Assembly: GCF_017571495.1 (NCBI RefSeq)
Contig: NZ_JAGETZ010000008.1
Span: forward strand, 1 to 64,000
Origin: Hymenobacter negativus
GTDB lineage: Bacteria > Bacteroidota > Bacteroidia > Cytophagales > Hymenobacteraceae
Reading direction: 5' to 3'
Length of the DNA stretch: 64,000 nucleotides
In this document: piece after piece, positions 23,915 to 31,946 of the stretch
Numbering within the stretch: position 1 is the stretch's first letter
Layout of the letters: every line of letters starts with the position of its first letter
The notes under the pieces: model-generated
Database searches by the model: none
What the model was told of the DNA's origin: nothing
Seen by the model: only the letters and a program-made list of their open reading frames with translations
Made by a program: the position numbers and the translations under genes

Positions 23915-25021
23915 TTATACCAGTGTCGCCAAGGTCTCGCGGCTGAAACCTTTCATCTCATCGGCGCGGCCTTGCTGAATTTTCTCTACCCAATTCGGGT
24001 CCACAATCAGCTGGCGGCCCACGGCCACGAGGTCGAACTCGTTGCGGTCGAGGCGACGCAGCAACTCCTCGATGCCGCTGGGCTCGGACGCTTCGCCTGC
24101 GAAACCGGCCAGGAATTCGCCCGATAAGCCGACTGAACCCACGGTGATGGTGGTTTTGCCGGTGAGCTTTTTCACCCAGCCTGCGAAGTTCAAATCTGAG
24201 CCTTCGTTCTCGAACTCAGGCTCCCAGAAGCGGCGCTGCGAGCAGTGAAAAATGTCCACGCCGGCATCGGCCAGGGGCTGGAGCCAGGCTTCCATTTCTT
24301 GGGGTGTGTGGGCTAGCTTCACGGCGTAGTCCTGCTGTTTCCACTGCGAGAGACGGAGGCTGATGACGAAATCCTCGCCTACGTGGCGGCGTACTTCTTC
24401 CACCAGCTCCACGGCCAGGCGGCTACGGTCGGGGAGGGAGGGGCCGCCGTAGTGGTCGGTGCGCTCGTTCATACCGGCCCAGAAAAACTGGTCGATGAGG
24501 TAGCCATGGGCCCCGTGTAACTCCAGGCAGTCGAAGCCGAGGCGCTGGGCGTCGGCGGCGGCGCGGGCGAAGGCGGCAATGGTGTCGGTGATGTCGTTTT
24601 CGGTCATGGCCTTGCCGGTGGCCTCACCGGGTTTTAGTAGGCCGGACGGGCCTTCGAAAGCTTCCGTAGGTTTCCAGCCGGAGCGGTGGCCACTCATCAC
24701 GCCCATGTGCCAGAGCTGCGGGCCCATTTTGCCGCCGGCTGCGTGCACTTCGTCGATGACGTGCTGCCAGCCGGCCAGGGCCTGCTCGCCGTAGAAATGC
24801 GGGATGTTAGGGTCGTTGGACGAGGCCGGGCGCTCTACCACCGTGCCTTCGGAGAGGATGAGGCCGACCTGGCCCTCGGCCCGGCGGCGGTAGTAGGCGG
24901 CCACGTCGGCACCCGGCACCCCGTTGGGCGAGAAGGAGCGGGTCATGGGGGCCATGACAATGCGGTTTTTGAGTTGCAGGGATTTCAGCGCAAAAGGCGC
25001 GAAAAGGGGGTTAGTGGACAT
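23915..25021 (-). CDS. Alkene reductase, Old Yellow Enzyme family
   Basis: A protein of 368 residues, an FMN-dependent TIM-barrel enzyme that reduces activated C=C bonds with NAD(P)H. The motifs are NRIVMAPMTRSF, AAYYRRRAEGQVGLILSEGTVVE, QLWHMGV, FDCLELHGAHGYLIDQFFWAGMNERTDHYGG-type sequence (with the substrate-binding His-Gly-Ala-His) and the phosphate loop FDLVAVGRQLIVDPNWVEKI. This is the NemA/OPR class. ATG 25021 precedes the first barrel strand. Likely roles are detoxification of enones or nitro compounds; the natural substrate is unknown. Confidence 0.92.
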   Translation of the reverse strand: MSTNPLFAPFALKSLQLKNRIVMAPMTRSFSPNGVPGADVAAYYRRRAEGQVGLILSEGTVVERPASSNDPNIPHFYGEQALAGWQHVIDEVHAAGGKMGPQLWHMGVMSGHRSGWKPTEAFEGPSGLLKPGEATGKAMTENDITDTIAAFARAAADAQRLGFDCLELHGAHGYLIDQFFWAGMNERTDHYGGPSLPDRSRLAVELVEEVRRHVGEDFVISLRLSQWKQQDYAVKLAHTPQEMEAWLQPLADAGVDIFHCSQRRFWEPEFENEGSDLNFAGWVKKLTGKTTITVGSVGLSGEFLAGFAGEASEPSGIEELLRRLDRNEFDLVAVGRQLIVDPNWVEKIQQGRADEMKGFSRETLATLV

Positions 25022-25085
25022 AGTTCTGCGGTTGCTTTTGTCGGATAAAGGAAGAATCGACAACAACCGGTTAGCGGTGGGTTTT

Positions 25086-25139
25086 GATTTTTTAGCCCGT
25101 CATGCTGAGCAGAGCCGAAGCATGACGGGCTAAAAAATC
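25086..25139. repeat. Perfect 20-bp inverted repeat, family A
   Basis: GATTTTTTAGCCCGTCATGC (25086-25105) pairs perfectly with 25120-25139. The loop TGAGCAGAGCCGAA carries the family A core. It lies between two divergent genes, so here it is in a promoter region. Confidence 0.9.
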
Positions 25140-25208
25140 CCTATTGCATAAGCAGTAATTCCTGCTAAAAAGCCACCCTAGCCCCGTTTGCTGCGTAAGT
25201 TGCGGCCG

Positions 25209-26636
25209 ATGCTACGACCCCTGTATTTCGTCTTATTACTTATCCTCGGCGCCACCCAACTGCCGGCCTGTGCCCAATCCAACCCCGAGAAGCCGGCGGT
25301 GGTAGCCGAAATCGGCGTGCCCGGCAAGCCACTGCCCTGGTTGGATTCCATCCTGTCGGCCTCGCCCATCCTGGCGCGGCACCAGGTGGGCGTGAGCCTC
25401 GCTTATGCCGACAGCGCCCGGCCCTTCTACGGCTTTCAGGATACCAAATACTTTACCCCGGCCAGCACCATGAAGCTGTTCAGCTTCTACGCCGGCCTGC
25501 ACCTGCTCGGCGACTCGCTGCCCAGCCTGCGCTACTTCAGCCGCCACGACACCCTGTTTTTCCAGGGCACCGGCGACCCCACGCTGCTGCACGGCGACGT
25601 GCCCAGCCGCCGCGCCTACAGCTTCCTGCTGAACCGGCCCGAAAAGACGCTGGCCTACTGCGACATTGCCTGCGTGACGCCCTACGGCCCCGGCTGGACC
25701 TGGGACGACTACGGCTACTACTTCCAGCCCGAGCGTGGCGCGTTTCCCATTTACGGCCACACAGTGCGCTTCTACGCCACACCGCCCGCGCCAGTGCGCG
25801 GTGCCAAAGGAGCCGCCGTGGCGCCGCAATCGCGGGTGCGGGTACTGCCGCGCTTCTTCGCGCCCTTGGTGGGGCCAGCTCCTGCCACCCTGCTCACGCC
25901 GGGCCTGGATAAGGACGTGCACATCATCCGCGCCCCGCACGAAAACCGCTTCTACGTGCTGCCCACCACCAAAAAGTGGGTCGATGAAACCCCCTTCGTC
26001 ACCAGCCGCGGGCTGATGCTGCGGCTGCTGGGCGACACCCTGCGCCGCGCTACCAGCGCCGCCGCCTGGCGGCCCCGTCCCGCGCAAGGCGACTCCATTC
26101 GCACGCTCTACGGCCTGCGCGTCGACTCGCTCTACCGCCGCATGCTGCGCGTGAGCGACAACTTCCTGGCCGAGCAGCTGCTGCTCATGTGCAGCACTAA
26201 AATCGGCTACCGCGACTCGCTCAGCACCGGTCGCGCCATCCGCTACACGCGCAAAAAACTGCTCACTGGCCTGCCCGACCCGGTTTACTGGGTAGATGGC
26301 TCGGGCCTCTCCCGCCTCAACCTCATCACCCCACGCACCCTCACGGCACTGCTGCTGAAGCTGCATCAGGAGCTGCCGGAGCAACGTTTGCTGAGTCTGC
26401 TGGCGGCCGGCGGGGGCCAGGGCACCCTGCGCAAGCGCTACCACGACACCAGCGGCCCGTGGGTGTGGGGCAAAACCGGCACGCTCAGTAACAACCTGAA
26501 CACGTGCGGCTACCTGCGCACCAAAAGCGGCCGGCTGGTGGCCTTCACTTTCATGAATAATAACCACGTGGTGGACAGCTACTACATGCGCAACGAGGTG
26601 GAGCGGGTGCTGCGCCAAGTGCGGGAGCGGCTGTAG
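25209..26636 (+). CDS. dacB: D-alanyl-D-alanine carboxypeptidase/endopeptidase (PBP4 type)
   Basis: A protein of 475 residues of the S13 penicillin-binding family. It trims and opens peptidoglycan cross-links in the periplasm. The signal sequence LLLILGATQLPAC ends in a possible lipobox cysteine. The three active-site motifs are STMK (Ser86), SDN in RMLRVSDNFLAEQLLL, and KTG at about residue 422 in WGKTGTLSNN. DGSGLSRLNLITPRTL is also typical. The long insert between motifs 1 and 2 (about residues 120-300) is characteristic of PBP4. An upstream TTG was rejected in favour of this ATG. Confidence 0.93.
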   Translation: MLRPLYFVLLLILGATQLPACAQSNPEKPAVVAEIGVPGKPLPWLDSILSASPILARHQVGVSLAYADSARPFYGFQDTKYFTPASTMKLFSFYAGLHLLGDSLPSLRYFSRHDTLFFQGTGDPTLLHGDVPSRRAYSFLLNRPEKTLAYCDIACVTPYGPGWTWDDYGYYFQPERGAFPIYGHTVRFYATPPAPVRGAKGAAVAPQSRVRVLPRFFAPLVGPAPATLLTPGLDKDVHIIRAPHENRFYVLPTTKKWVDETPFVTSRGLMLRLLGDTLRRATSAAAWRPRPAQGDSIRTLYGLRVDSLYRRMLRVSDNFLAEQLLLMCSTKIGYRDSLSTGRAIRYTRKKLLTGLPDPVYWVDGSGLSRLNLITPRTLTALLLKLHQELPEQRLLSLLAAGGGQGTLRKRYHDTSGPWVWGKTGTLSNNLNTCGYLRTKSGRLVAFTFMNNNHVVDSYYMRNEVERVLRQVRERL

Positions 26637-26713
26637 AAGCAGGATTAGAAATCAGCTGTCATCCTTCGCTGTGCTTAGCATGACTGGATGTGCTCAGTAT
26701 GACAGAAAAAATA

Positions 26714-26915
26714 TTACAGCTCTAGTACCCGCGTACTCTCCTCCCCAAACTGGCTGATGACGCGCATAGCCACGCGCCGGCCCGGCCGCAGCTGGATGGG
26801 AGCGGAGGCCGTAGAGCCGTTCCCAGGCGTCTTCGTCCAACTCGATGCGGAGGGTTTGTTCGGCTGTGCGTTTGGTGCTGGCAATAAGCTGTGGGCCAAT
26901 GTGAGCGCCACGATG
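26714..26915 (-). pseudogene. C-terminal remnant of a probable DNA methylase
   Basis: On the minus strand one frame reads HIGPQLIASTKRTAEQTL, then RIELDEDAWERLYG. After a one-base shift near 26795 another frame reads RPGRRVAMRVISQFGEESTR and ends LEL at a stop at 26714. Joined, this resembles the tail of site-specific DNA methyltransferases (a DEDAW..LY segment followed by a GRxAVKVIN-like strand). There is no start codon and no N-terminal catalytic part. It abuts the truncated HNH gene head to head. The family assignment rests on memory of the tail pattern and is tentative. Confidence 0.4.
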
Positions 26916-27328
26916 CTTTCACACACGAGCTAGCCACCGATTCGCTGGTACTGGAGTCGCCGGGCATCTACCGCGAAGCCCTGACCAAAGTGCGTATTGG
27001 CCAGGGCGCGTTTAAAGCGCTGGTAACGCAGGCCTACGATAAAAAATGTGCCATCTCAGGTGAGAAAACCCTGTTGGTGCTGGAAGCGGCCCATATTCAG
27101 CCTTTCTCTCAGGCAGGTCCCGATTCGCTCGGCAACGGCCTGTTGCTGCGTTCAGATTTACACAAGCTCTTAGACCGCCACTACCTCACCATCGCCGCCG
27201 ACGACCGGATAATTCGGGTTAGTAGCCGTATCAAAGAAGAATTCCAGAATGGTAAGGAGTACTATCAATTCGATGGCAAGCCACTGAAGATGCTGCCGAA
27301 ACTCCTCTCTGACCAGCCAGCCAAGTAG
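26891..27328 (+). pseudogene. HNH endonuclease, N-terminally truncated
   Basis: About 145 codons opening only with GTG; no in-frame ATG exists at the front. From RIGQGAFKALVTQAYDKKC onward it matches the C-terminal nuclease domain of a restriction-type HNH family: CAISGEKTLLVLEAAHIQPF, then GNGLLLRSDLHKLLDRHYL with both histidines and the asparagine, and KEEFQNGKEYY. Full-length relatives have roughly 180 more N-terminal residues for target recognition, which are missing here. The first 30 codons look unrelated to the family. The catalytic motif is intact, so expression as a stand-alone nuclease cannot be excluded, but a remnant is more likely. Confidence 0.65.
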
Positions 27329-27418
27329 TATTTGCAGCACCATAATGGGTTGTTCATGCCGTGAGCCGTTGGGCTAAAGCTGTTGGCATAAAGCGGTCAG
27401 GTTCATTCTACGAAAAAC

Positions 27419-27482
27419 GGAGACGTTAGCCAAAAGAAAAAAGGTTGGTTCAACACCTCCTTTTCTTTTGGCTAACGTCTCC
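27419..27482. repeat. Perfect 22-bp inverted repeat
   Basis: GGAGACGTTAGCCAAAAGAAAA (27419-27440, given to show 20 of its 22 bases paired without mismatch) is inverted at 27461-27482. The 20-nt centre is itself partly self-complementary (AGGTTG with CAACACCT). It lies between the HNH remnant and the convergent YHYH gene. Confidence 0.85.
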
Positions 27483-27537
27483 ATTCTGATGCCGTTGCCA
27501 AGCCGCAAAGCAGCTCGGCAATGGCATAAATCGCTTT

Positions 27538-28770
27538 TTAGTGTGTCACAACCACCTTCTGTGTGGCCGTCACTCCGTTGCCCATGACGCGCAGATAATA
27601 AATGCCGGCTGCCAGGCGCGACAAGTCAAAATTAGTTGGTACTGAGGGGGGCAACTCGGCCGTTGCGGTTACGGGCTGGCCTAGCGTATTGTATAGCGTG
27701 CCGCGTAGGTTCGTCTGAAGGGCATTTGCCACATCCACGGTGAGCGTGGTGTTCACAGGATTGGGAAAGATGTTAACCTCCAAATTGGCGGCGGCAAACG
27801 TAGCGGTCACCACGTAGGTTGTCACGGGCTCATTCACCACGGCATGGCCCGACTGAGGACCAGTTGCCCCGGCCGGTACTACGCCGTAGTAGGTGGGGCC
27901 GGTGGTGTAGGGATAGGCTCCTTCGTACCAGCGGTTGATGGTAATGAAGTAGGCATAGGTACCCATCGGATACTCCGGCGTCACGCAAAAGCGGCCGTTG
28001 TGGTCATCCAAATCGCCGCGGCCGGCCACGTACTCAAAGTCCTCCAGGTAATATCCGATGGGCTTGGCCGCGTTCACGACCGGGCCGACCTGGCTGGCTG
28101 TGCTGCCGTTGGGCAGGGTGGTACGAGTGGTGATGTTGCGGGTCCGGTACGAGCTGCGCATGCTTTTGAGAGCACCAGGAGTAGTGGGGTTGGCATAACC
28201 ATAGGCCCCGTAGATGGGGTAGCCGTCGAGGGCATAGCCGATGATGGGGGAGTGCCGAGAGCTGTCGTGGTCGTTGTATAGGCACCGGGGGTTGAGGTGG
28301 TGGTGGTACTCGCCGTTAGCCGCGGGATGGCCCAGGCAGGAGTCAAACCCCGGCCCTTCCACCACGATGGCGTTCTGGCGCCACACACCGCCGTTGGTGT
28401 AGCTCATGGCGTCCCAAGCGTTGTACATACTCACGCCGTTGCTCCACACCCCGGTGTGGCCGAGGGGCGTGGCCGTGGCCGTGCCCGTATTGGGCACAGG
28501 CGTGCGGGTGATTTTGTACACGAAGTTCTGGTTTGAGGGAGTGTTGGGGTTATTGCCCCAACTTGGCCCAATCGTGTAGCTCGGAATACTCGCGCAGGTG
28601 ATGTACACGTTGCCGGTGGAGTACTGTACGCGTTGCACGTTGGTCGGAATGCCGGCGTAGCCGGTGGCCCCGGTGGTATTCACCACCCAGCTGTTGACGA
28701 TGGGTGTGACCTGGGCGCCGGCCAGGGCGGGCAGCAGTAGCAGCAGTAAGGAATAAAAGGATTTTTGCAT
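27538..28770 (-). CDS. Secreted YHYH-domain protein with T9SS sorting domain
   Basis: A protein of 410 residues. The signal peptide MQKSFYSLLLLLLPALAGA is cleaved before QVTPIVNSW. The body holds a YHYH-type domain: GVSMYNAWDAMSY, then GEYHHHLNP, SPIIGYALDGYPIYGAYGY and LDDHNGRFCVTPEYPMGTYAYF. The last 80 residues are a T9SS type A sorting domain (VNIFPNPVNTTLTVDV, then LSRLAAGIYYLRV), so the protein should be exported across the outer membrane and anchored or released. The histidine cluster suggests metal binding; the function of the family is not established. The ATG at 28770 starts the signal peptide. Confidence 0.88.
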   Translation of the reverse strand: MQKSFYSLLLLLLPALAGAQVTPIVNSWVVNTTGATGYAGIPTNVQRVQYSTGNVYITCASIPSYTIGPSWGNNPNTPSNQNFVYKITRTPVPNTGTATATPLGHTGVWSNGVSMYNAWDAMSYTNGGVWRQNAIVVEGPGFDSCLGHPAANGEYHHHLNPRCLYNDHDSSRHSPIIGYALDGYPIYGAYGYANPTTPGALKSMRSSYRTRNITTRTTLPNGSTASQVGPVVNAAKPIGYYLEDFEYVAGRGDLDDHNGRFCVTPEYPMGTYAYFITINRWYEGAYPYTTGPTYYGVVPAGATGPQSGHAVVNEPVTTYVVTATFAAANLEVNIFPNPVNTTLTVDVANALQTNLRGTLYNTLGQPVTATAELPPSVPTNFDLSRLAAGIYYLRVMGNGVTATQKVVVTH

Positions 28771-29227
28771 ACTAAATGCGTCGGGGGTGAATGTGAGTGA
28801 TGTGAAAAAGGATGAGAGCATTGCTGAAGCGAGCTGTTTAGGTTCTAAGCAGAATAAAGATATAGGAGCATTAGTCTTGCCAGGGTGCATGTATCGCCCA
28901 ACAGGCACTTTGGCTCGCCCAACGGCGAAAGCAGGGCCATAAGCTTGTAAATCGTTGCTTCAGACACCAGGTTTTAGTACTGGATTTTTCTGAAAAACCG
29001 CATTTAGGCTATCTGAGGGCATATTTTCTCTGTCGGGTGAGGTTGTTCTTTCGCTGGGGAAATGACCCCGCTTGACGAGGAATGGACCAGGTTAAACGAT
29101 TGTGGAAACACGATGCTCGGCGTGCATACCAATTTTGTAACGCCAAATCGGAACAGCCACCGCAGGCACCTTACTCGACTAATCCAGCTCAATAGCCATG
29201 TTCATTTCTGCTTACTCTTTCAGCTTT
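28771..29227. other. Divergent intergenic region
   Basis: A 457-bp spacer between two divergently transcribed T9SS cargo genes. No ORF, hairpin longer than a few bases, or repeat family member was seen. It must contain both promoters; no clear TAnnTTTG box could be assigned. Confidence 0.4.
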
Positions 29228-31039
29228 ATGCCTTCCGTTCGCCGGGCCCTGCTGGCCAGCTTCGCACTGTTCCTGCCCGCCGTTGTTTCGGCACAAACCA
29301 TTGTTTCTTTCACCCCCACCACAGCCGCTGCGGGCAGCACGGTTATTATTACTGGGACCGCCCTGAGCCAGCTCAAATCGGTGCAGCTGAACGGCCTGAC
29401 GATGCGGGTTACCGCCAGCAGCGCCATTTCGGTGTCGGTGGTTGTGCCGCCGGCGGCGGCTACAGGCAAGCTGCGCCTCACCACGGCCAGCGGCACGGTG
29501 CTGAGCAGCACCAAGCTGGGCATCACCCGGCAGTCGTCGGCGGTGAGCTACAGCAACATCAGCACGAGCGTGACCGGCGGCACCGCGACTGGCAACTACT
29601 CGACGCCCACGGCTGGCGACATCAACGCCAACGGCAAAGTGGACCTGCTGATGGGCCAGGGCGACGGCACCATTATGATGTATGAGCAAACCACTGCGGG
29701 GCAGGCCGCGCTGGGCACCGGCGTGCTGCTGCTCAACGCCAGCGGCAGCACCCTCGATGTGGGCTCCTTCGCCAAACCCACCATTGCCGACCTCGACGGC
29801 GACGGCTTGCTGGAACTGATTGTGGGCGAGGACACCGGCAACGTGCTCCGCTACGAGCAGGTGGCCGCCACGGGTACCGACGCCCTGAAGTTCAACGTAA
29901 CAACGCTCTTCACCAATCCCTTTGGCACGGCTACCAACAGCGCACCGAACGGCGGCTCCTACGCCCGCCCCGGTGTGTCGGACCTCGACAACGACGGCCT
30001 GCTCGACATTCTGGTGGGTAGCAACGACGGCACCCTGCGACGCTACGAGCAAGCTACTCCCAACGCTTCCACCACCGCCGGCTTCAACGCCCTGGGCCTA
30101 ATGAAACTGGCCGACGGTACCACCATCGATGCCGGTGACGTGGACAAGCCGCTGCTGACCGATTACAACGGCGACGGCTACCTCGATATGCTGCTCGGCA
30201 ACAAGGCTGGGAATATCATGCTCTACACCCAGAGCGGCCGCGATGCTGCCACCTTCACCGCCGTGGGCAACCTCAGCACGGCTGGTACTGCCGCCACGGT
30301 TATCAACATGGGTAGCTCGGGTACCAACCCGAGCAGCATGGGCGGCTACGCAGCCCCTGCCATTACCGACATCGACGGCGACGGCCTGCTCGACCTCTAC
30401 GTGGGCAACGGCAACGGCAGCATTTACCGCTACGAGCAAACCCAGTCGGCCTCCGTGCCTACCCTTACCGCTCCGCTGCCAGTGGTGCTCACCTCCTTCA
30501 CCGGCCAGGCCACCAGCGCCGGCAACCAGTTGAGCTGGGCTACTGCTCAGGAAGTGAAAAGCGCAAGCTTTGTGATAGAAGCTTCGGCCGATGGCAGCAC
30601 TTTTGCCGCTGTGGCTGAGCTGGCTGCCGCGGGCAATAGCACCTCGGCGCGCACCTACCAGTACCTCGATGCTTCGGCTGCTGCACAAAGCGCCACCCGC
30701 CGCTACTACCGCCTGCGCCAGGTAGACCTGGACGGCTCCCTGACTTACTCGACCGTTGTTGTTCTGAGCCGCACGGTAGCCGCTACCTCGTCCACCTTTG
30801 AGGCCTACCCCAACCCCTTCGCCAACCAGCTTACGGTAGCCCTGCCCGGCGCCTTCGAGCCCCAGGCGGCTACCATAACCCTGCTGAGCCTCGCTGGCCG
30901 TCCGGTATACACTGGCAAACTGACTCTTAGTGCCGCGCCGCAGGCCCTTGTCGCCCTACCCGAACTGCCCGCCGGCGTGTACGTCCTGCGCCTGACCACC
31001 GCCAGTGGTACCATCAGCCACAAGGTGACCCGCCAATAA
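29228..31039 (+). CDS. FG-GAP/VCBS-repeat surface protein with T9SS sorting domain
   Basis: A protein of 603 residues. The signal peptide MPSVRRALLASFALFLPAVV ends at VSA. An IPT/TIG-like domain follows (FTPTTAAAGSTVIITGTALS). Five calcium-loop repeats form a beta-propeller: GDINANGKVDLLMG, ADLDGDGLLELIVG, SDLDNDGLLDILVG, TDYNGDGYLDMLLG and TDIDGDGLLDLYVG, each followed by YEQ. From about residue 430 a fibronectin-like domain (LPVVLTSFTGQ...YYRLRQVDLDGS) leads into a T9SS domain (AYPNPFANQLTV, then ELPAGVYVLRL). It is likely a calcium-stabilised adhesin or structural surface protein. An ATG ten codons upstream is also possible. Confidence 0.9.
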   Translation: MPSVRRALLASFALFLPAVVSAQTIVSFTPTTAAAGSTVIITGTALSQLKSVQLNGLTMRVTASSAISVSVVVPPAAATGKLRLTTASGTVLSSTKLGITRQSSAVSYSNISTSVTGGTATGNYSTPTAGDINANGKVDLLMGQGDGTIMMYEQTTAGQAALGTGVLLLNASGSTLDVGSFAKPTIADLDGDGLLELIVGEDTGNVLRYEQVAATGTDALKFNVTTLFTNPFGTATNSAPNGGSYARPGVSDLDNDGLLDILVGSNDGTLRRYEQATPNASTTAGFNALGLMKLADGTTIDAGDVDKPLLTDYNGDGYLDMLLGNKAGNIMLYTQSGRDAATFTAVGNLSTAGTAATVINMGSSGTNPSSMGGYAAPAITDIDGDGLLDLYVGNGNGSIYRYEQTQSASVPTLTAPLPVVLTSFTGQATSAGNQLSWATAQEVKSASFVIEASADGSTFAAVAELAAAGNSTSARTYQYLDASAAAQSATRRYYRLRQVDLDGSLTYSTVVVLSRTVAATSSTFEAYPNPFANQLTVALPGAFEPQAATITLLSLAGRPVYTGKLTLSAAPQALVALPELPAGVYVLRLTTASGTISHKVTRQ

Positions 31040-31059
31040 GCAGAATTGCTTATGCCCAC

Positions 31060-31100
31060 AATCTGGCCCCGGCCTCCGCAAGGAAGGTTGGGGCCAGATT
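31060..31100. terminator. Hairpin after the FG-GAP gene
   Basis: AATCTGGCCCC (31060-31070) pairs perfectly with GGGGCCAGATT (31090-31100), and the pairing extends inward through GCCT/AGG. Only a short T-run (TGTTT) follows. It lies 21 bp after the stop. Confidence 0.7.
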
Positions 31101-31303
31101 GTTTACGCAGTTGTAGCCTCAATAACCCCAGTTCGTTGTGCCTCGGCTGCGCCTAACAGAGCGGTTTTTGACAACGATTACTTTTACTCCACTGTTTTAT
31201 AAAAGCTGCTGCTTGTTAGCTTGGGCGTTGGGTTTGGCAGCTTCCACGGCTTGTATAGGGCGCGTTTCAAGGCTAAGATGAGTTCACAGCCGGCTGCTTG
31301 TCG

Positions 31304-31336
31304 TTGAGCTAGCCGACCCGTCTGGGGCTACCTTTG
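31304..31336 (+). promoter_or_regulatory. Bacteroidota-type promoter
   Basis: TTG at 31304-31306 and TACCTTTG at 31329-31336 match the -33 (TTG) and -7 (TAnnTTTG) boxes of the phylum with 22 bp between them. The ATG of the next gene lies 26 bp downstream of the -7 box. Confidence 0.6.
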
Positions 31337-31362
31337 CGGTGCTTCACATTCAAGCCTCACTT

Positions 31363-31707
31363 ATGCCTGCTGCTCCCCGCATGCGCCAGCTGCGCCGCGA
31401 TAAAACTGTTTTCGCGCTGGTAATGAATATTATCCGAATATACCTGGAAGAAGACAGCCTGCTAGCTCAGCAGCCTCACTTGCGCGAAACCCCCAATGCC
31501 GACCTACTGCATCTGCAACAGGTAGCCGACCGGTGGCTGGGCCTAACCACGGCCTATGTGATACGGAAGCACCGCTGCTCCATGTCGGCGGCCATTCAGA
31601 CGGTAGCCGAATTGCAGACGGAGCTAAAAGCCTCCATCCCGGAAGCCGAAATGCGGGCGATACCACTCAGCGTCGTGCTGAGCTTGCCGCCCGGGCTGAT
31701 GCCGTAG
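31363..31707 (+). CDS. Small helical orphan protein
   Basis: A protein of 114 residues (MPAAPRMRQLRRDKTVFALV, then MNIIRIYLEEDSLLAQQ, LHLQQVADRWLGLTTAYVIRKHRCSMSAA and a proline-rich end). It is predicted almost wholly helical, with no signal peptide, and was not recognised. The basic N-terminus and helix pattern could fit a small DNA- or protein-binding factor, but nothing diagnostic is present. A good promoter stands directly in front. Confidence 0.5.
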   Translation: MPAAPRMRQLRRDKTVFALVMNIIRIYLEEDSLLAQQPHLRETPNADLLHLQQVADRWLGLTTAYVIRKHRCSMSAAIQTVAELQTELKASIPEAEMRAIPLSVVLSLPPGLMP

Positions 31708-31734
31708 CGTTATTGGGCCTCACTAGATAATGTG

Positions 31735-31930
31735 CCAACAAGTAGCCGTAGCACGAACTTCTAGTTCGCGTCCCAGCCACAGTACATCAATCCCGAAAGG
31801 GCACCAGCAGCCAAAAGCGGCCGGAGGAGTACCCCAACCGAAGCGGTGCTTGGACTTGCGTTGGGCTTCGCGAAATCATTGCAGGCAAGTGCTGGTGAGG
31901 CCGAAGCATGGCTTCGGGGTATTCGTTCTG
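31735..31930. other. Repeat-like spacer without a gene
   Basis: It contains the short palindromes ACGAACTTCTAGTTCGCGT (31753-31771) and GCCGAAGCATGGCTTCGG, and a degenerate family A-like word (GCCGAAGCAT). No coding frame is convincing. It looks like decayed intergenic elements between convergent genes. Confidence 0.4.
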
Positions 31931-31946
31931 CTAACGCAAACAGGTT

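Noticed and set aside
25236..26618. Long open frame (460 codons) on the strand opposite dacB
   Set aside because: The plus strand encodes a full PBP4 with all three motifs. Long antisense frames are expected in GC-rich genes; this one has low-complexity Gly/Ala/Val/His composition and no domain.
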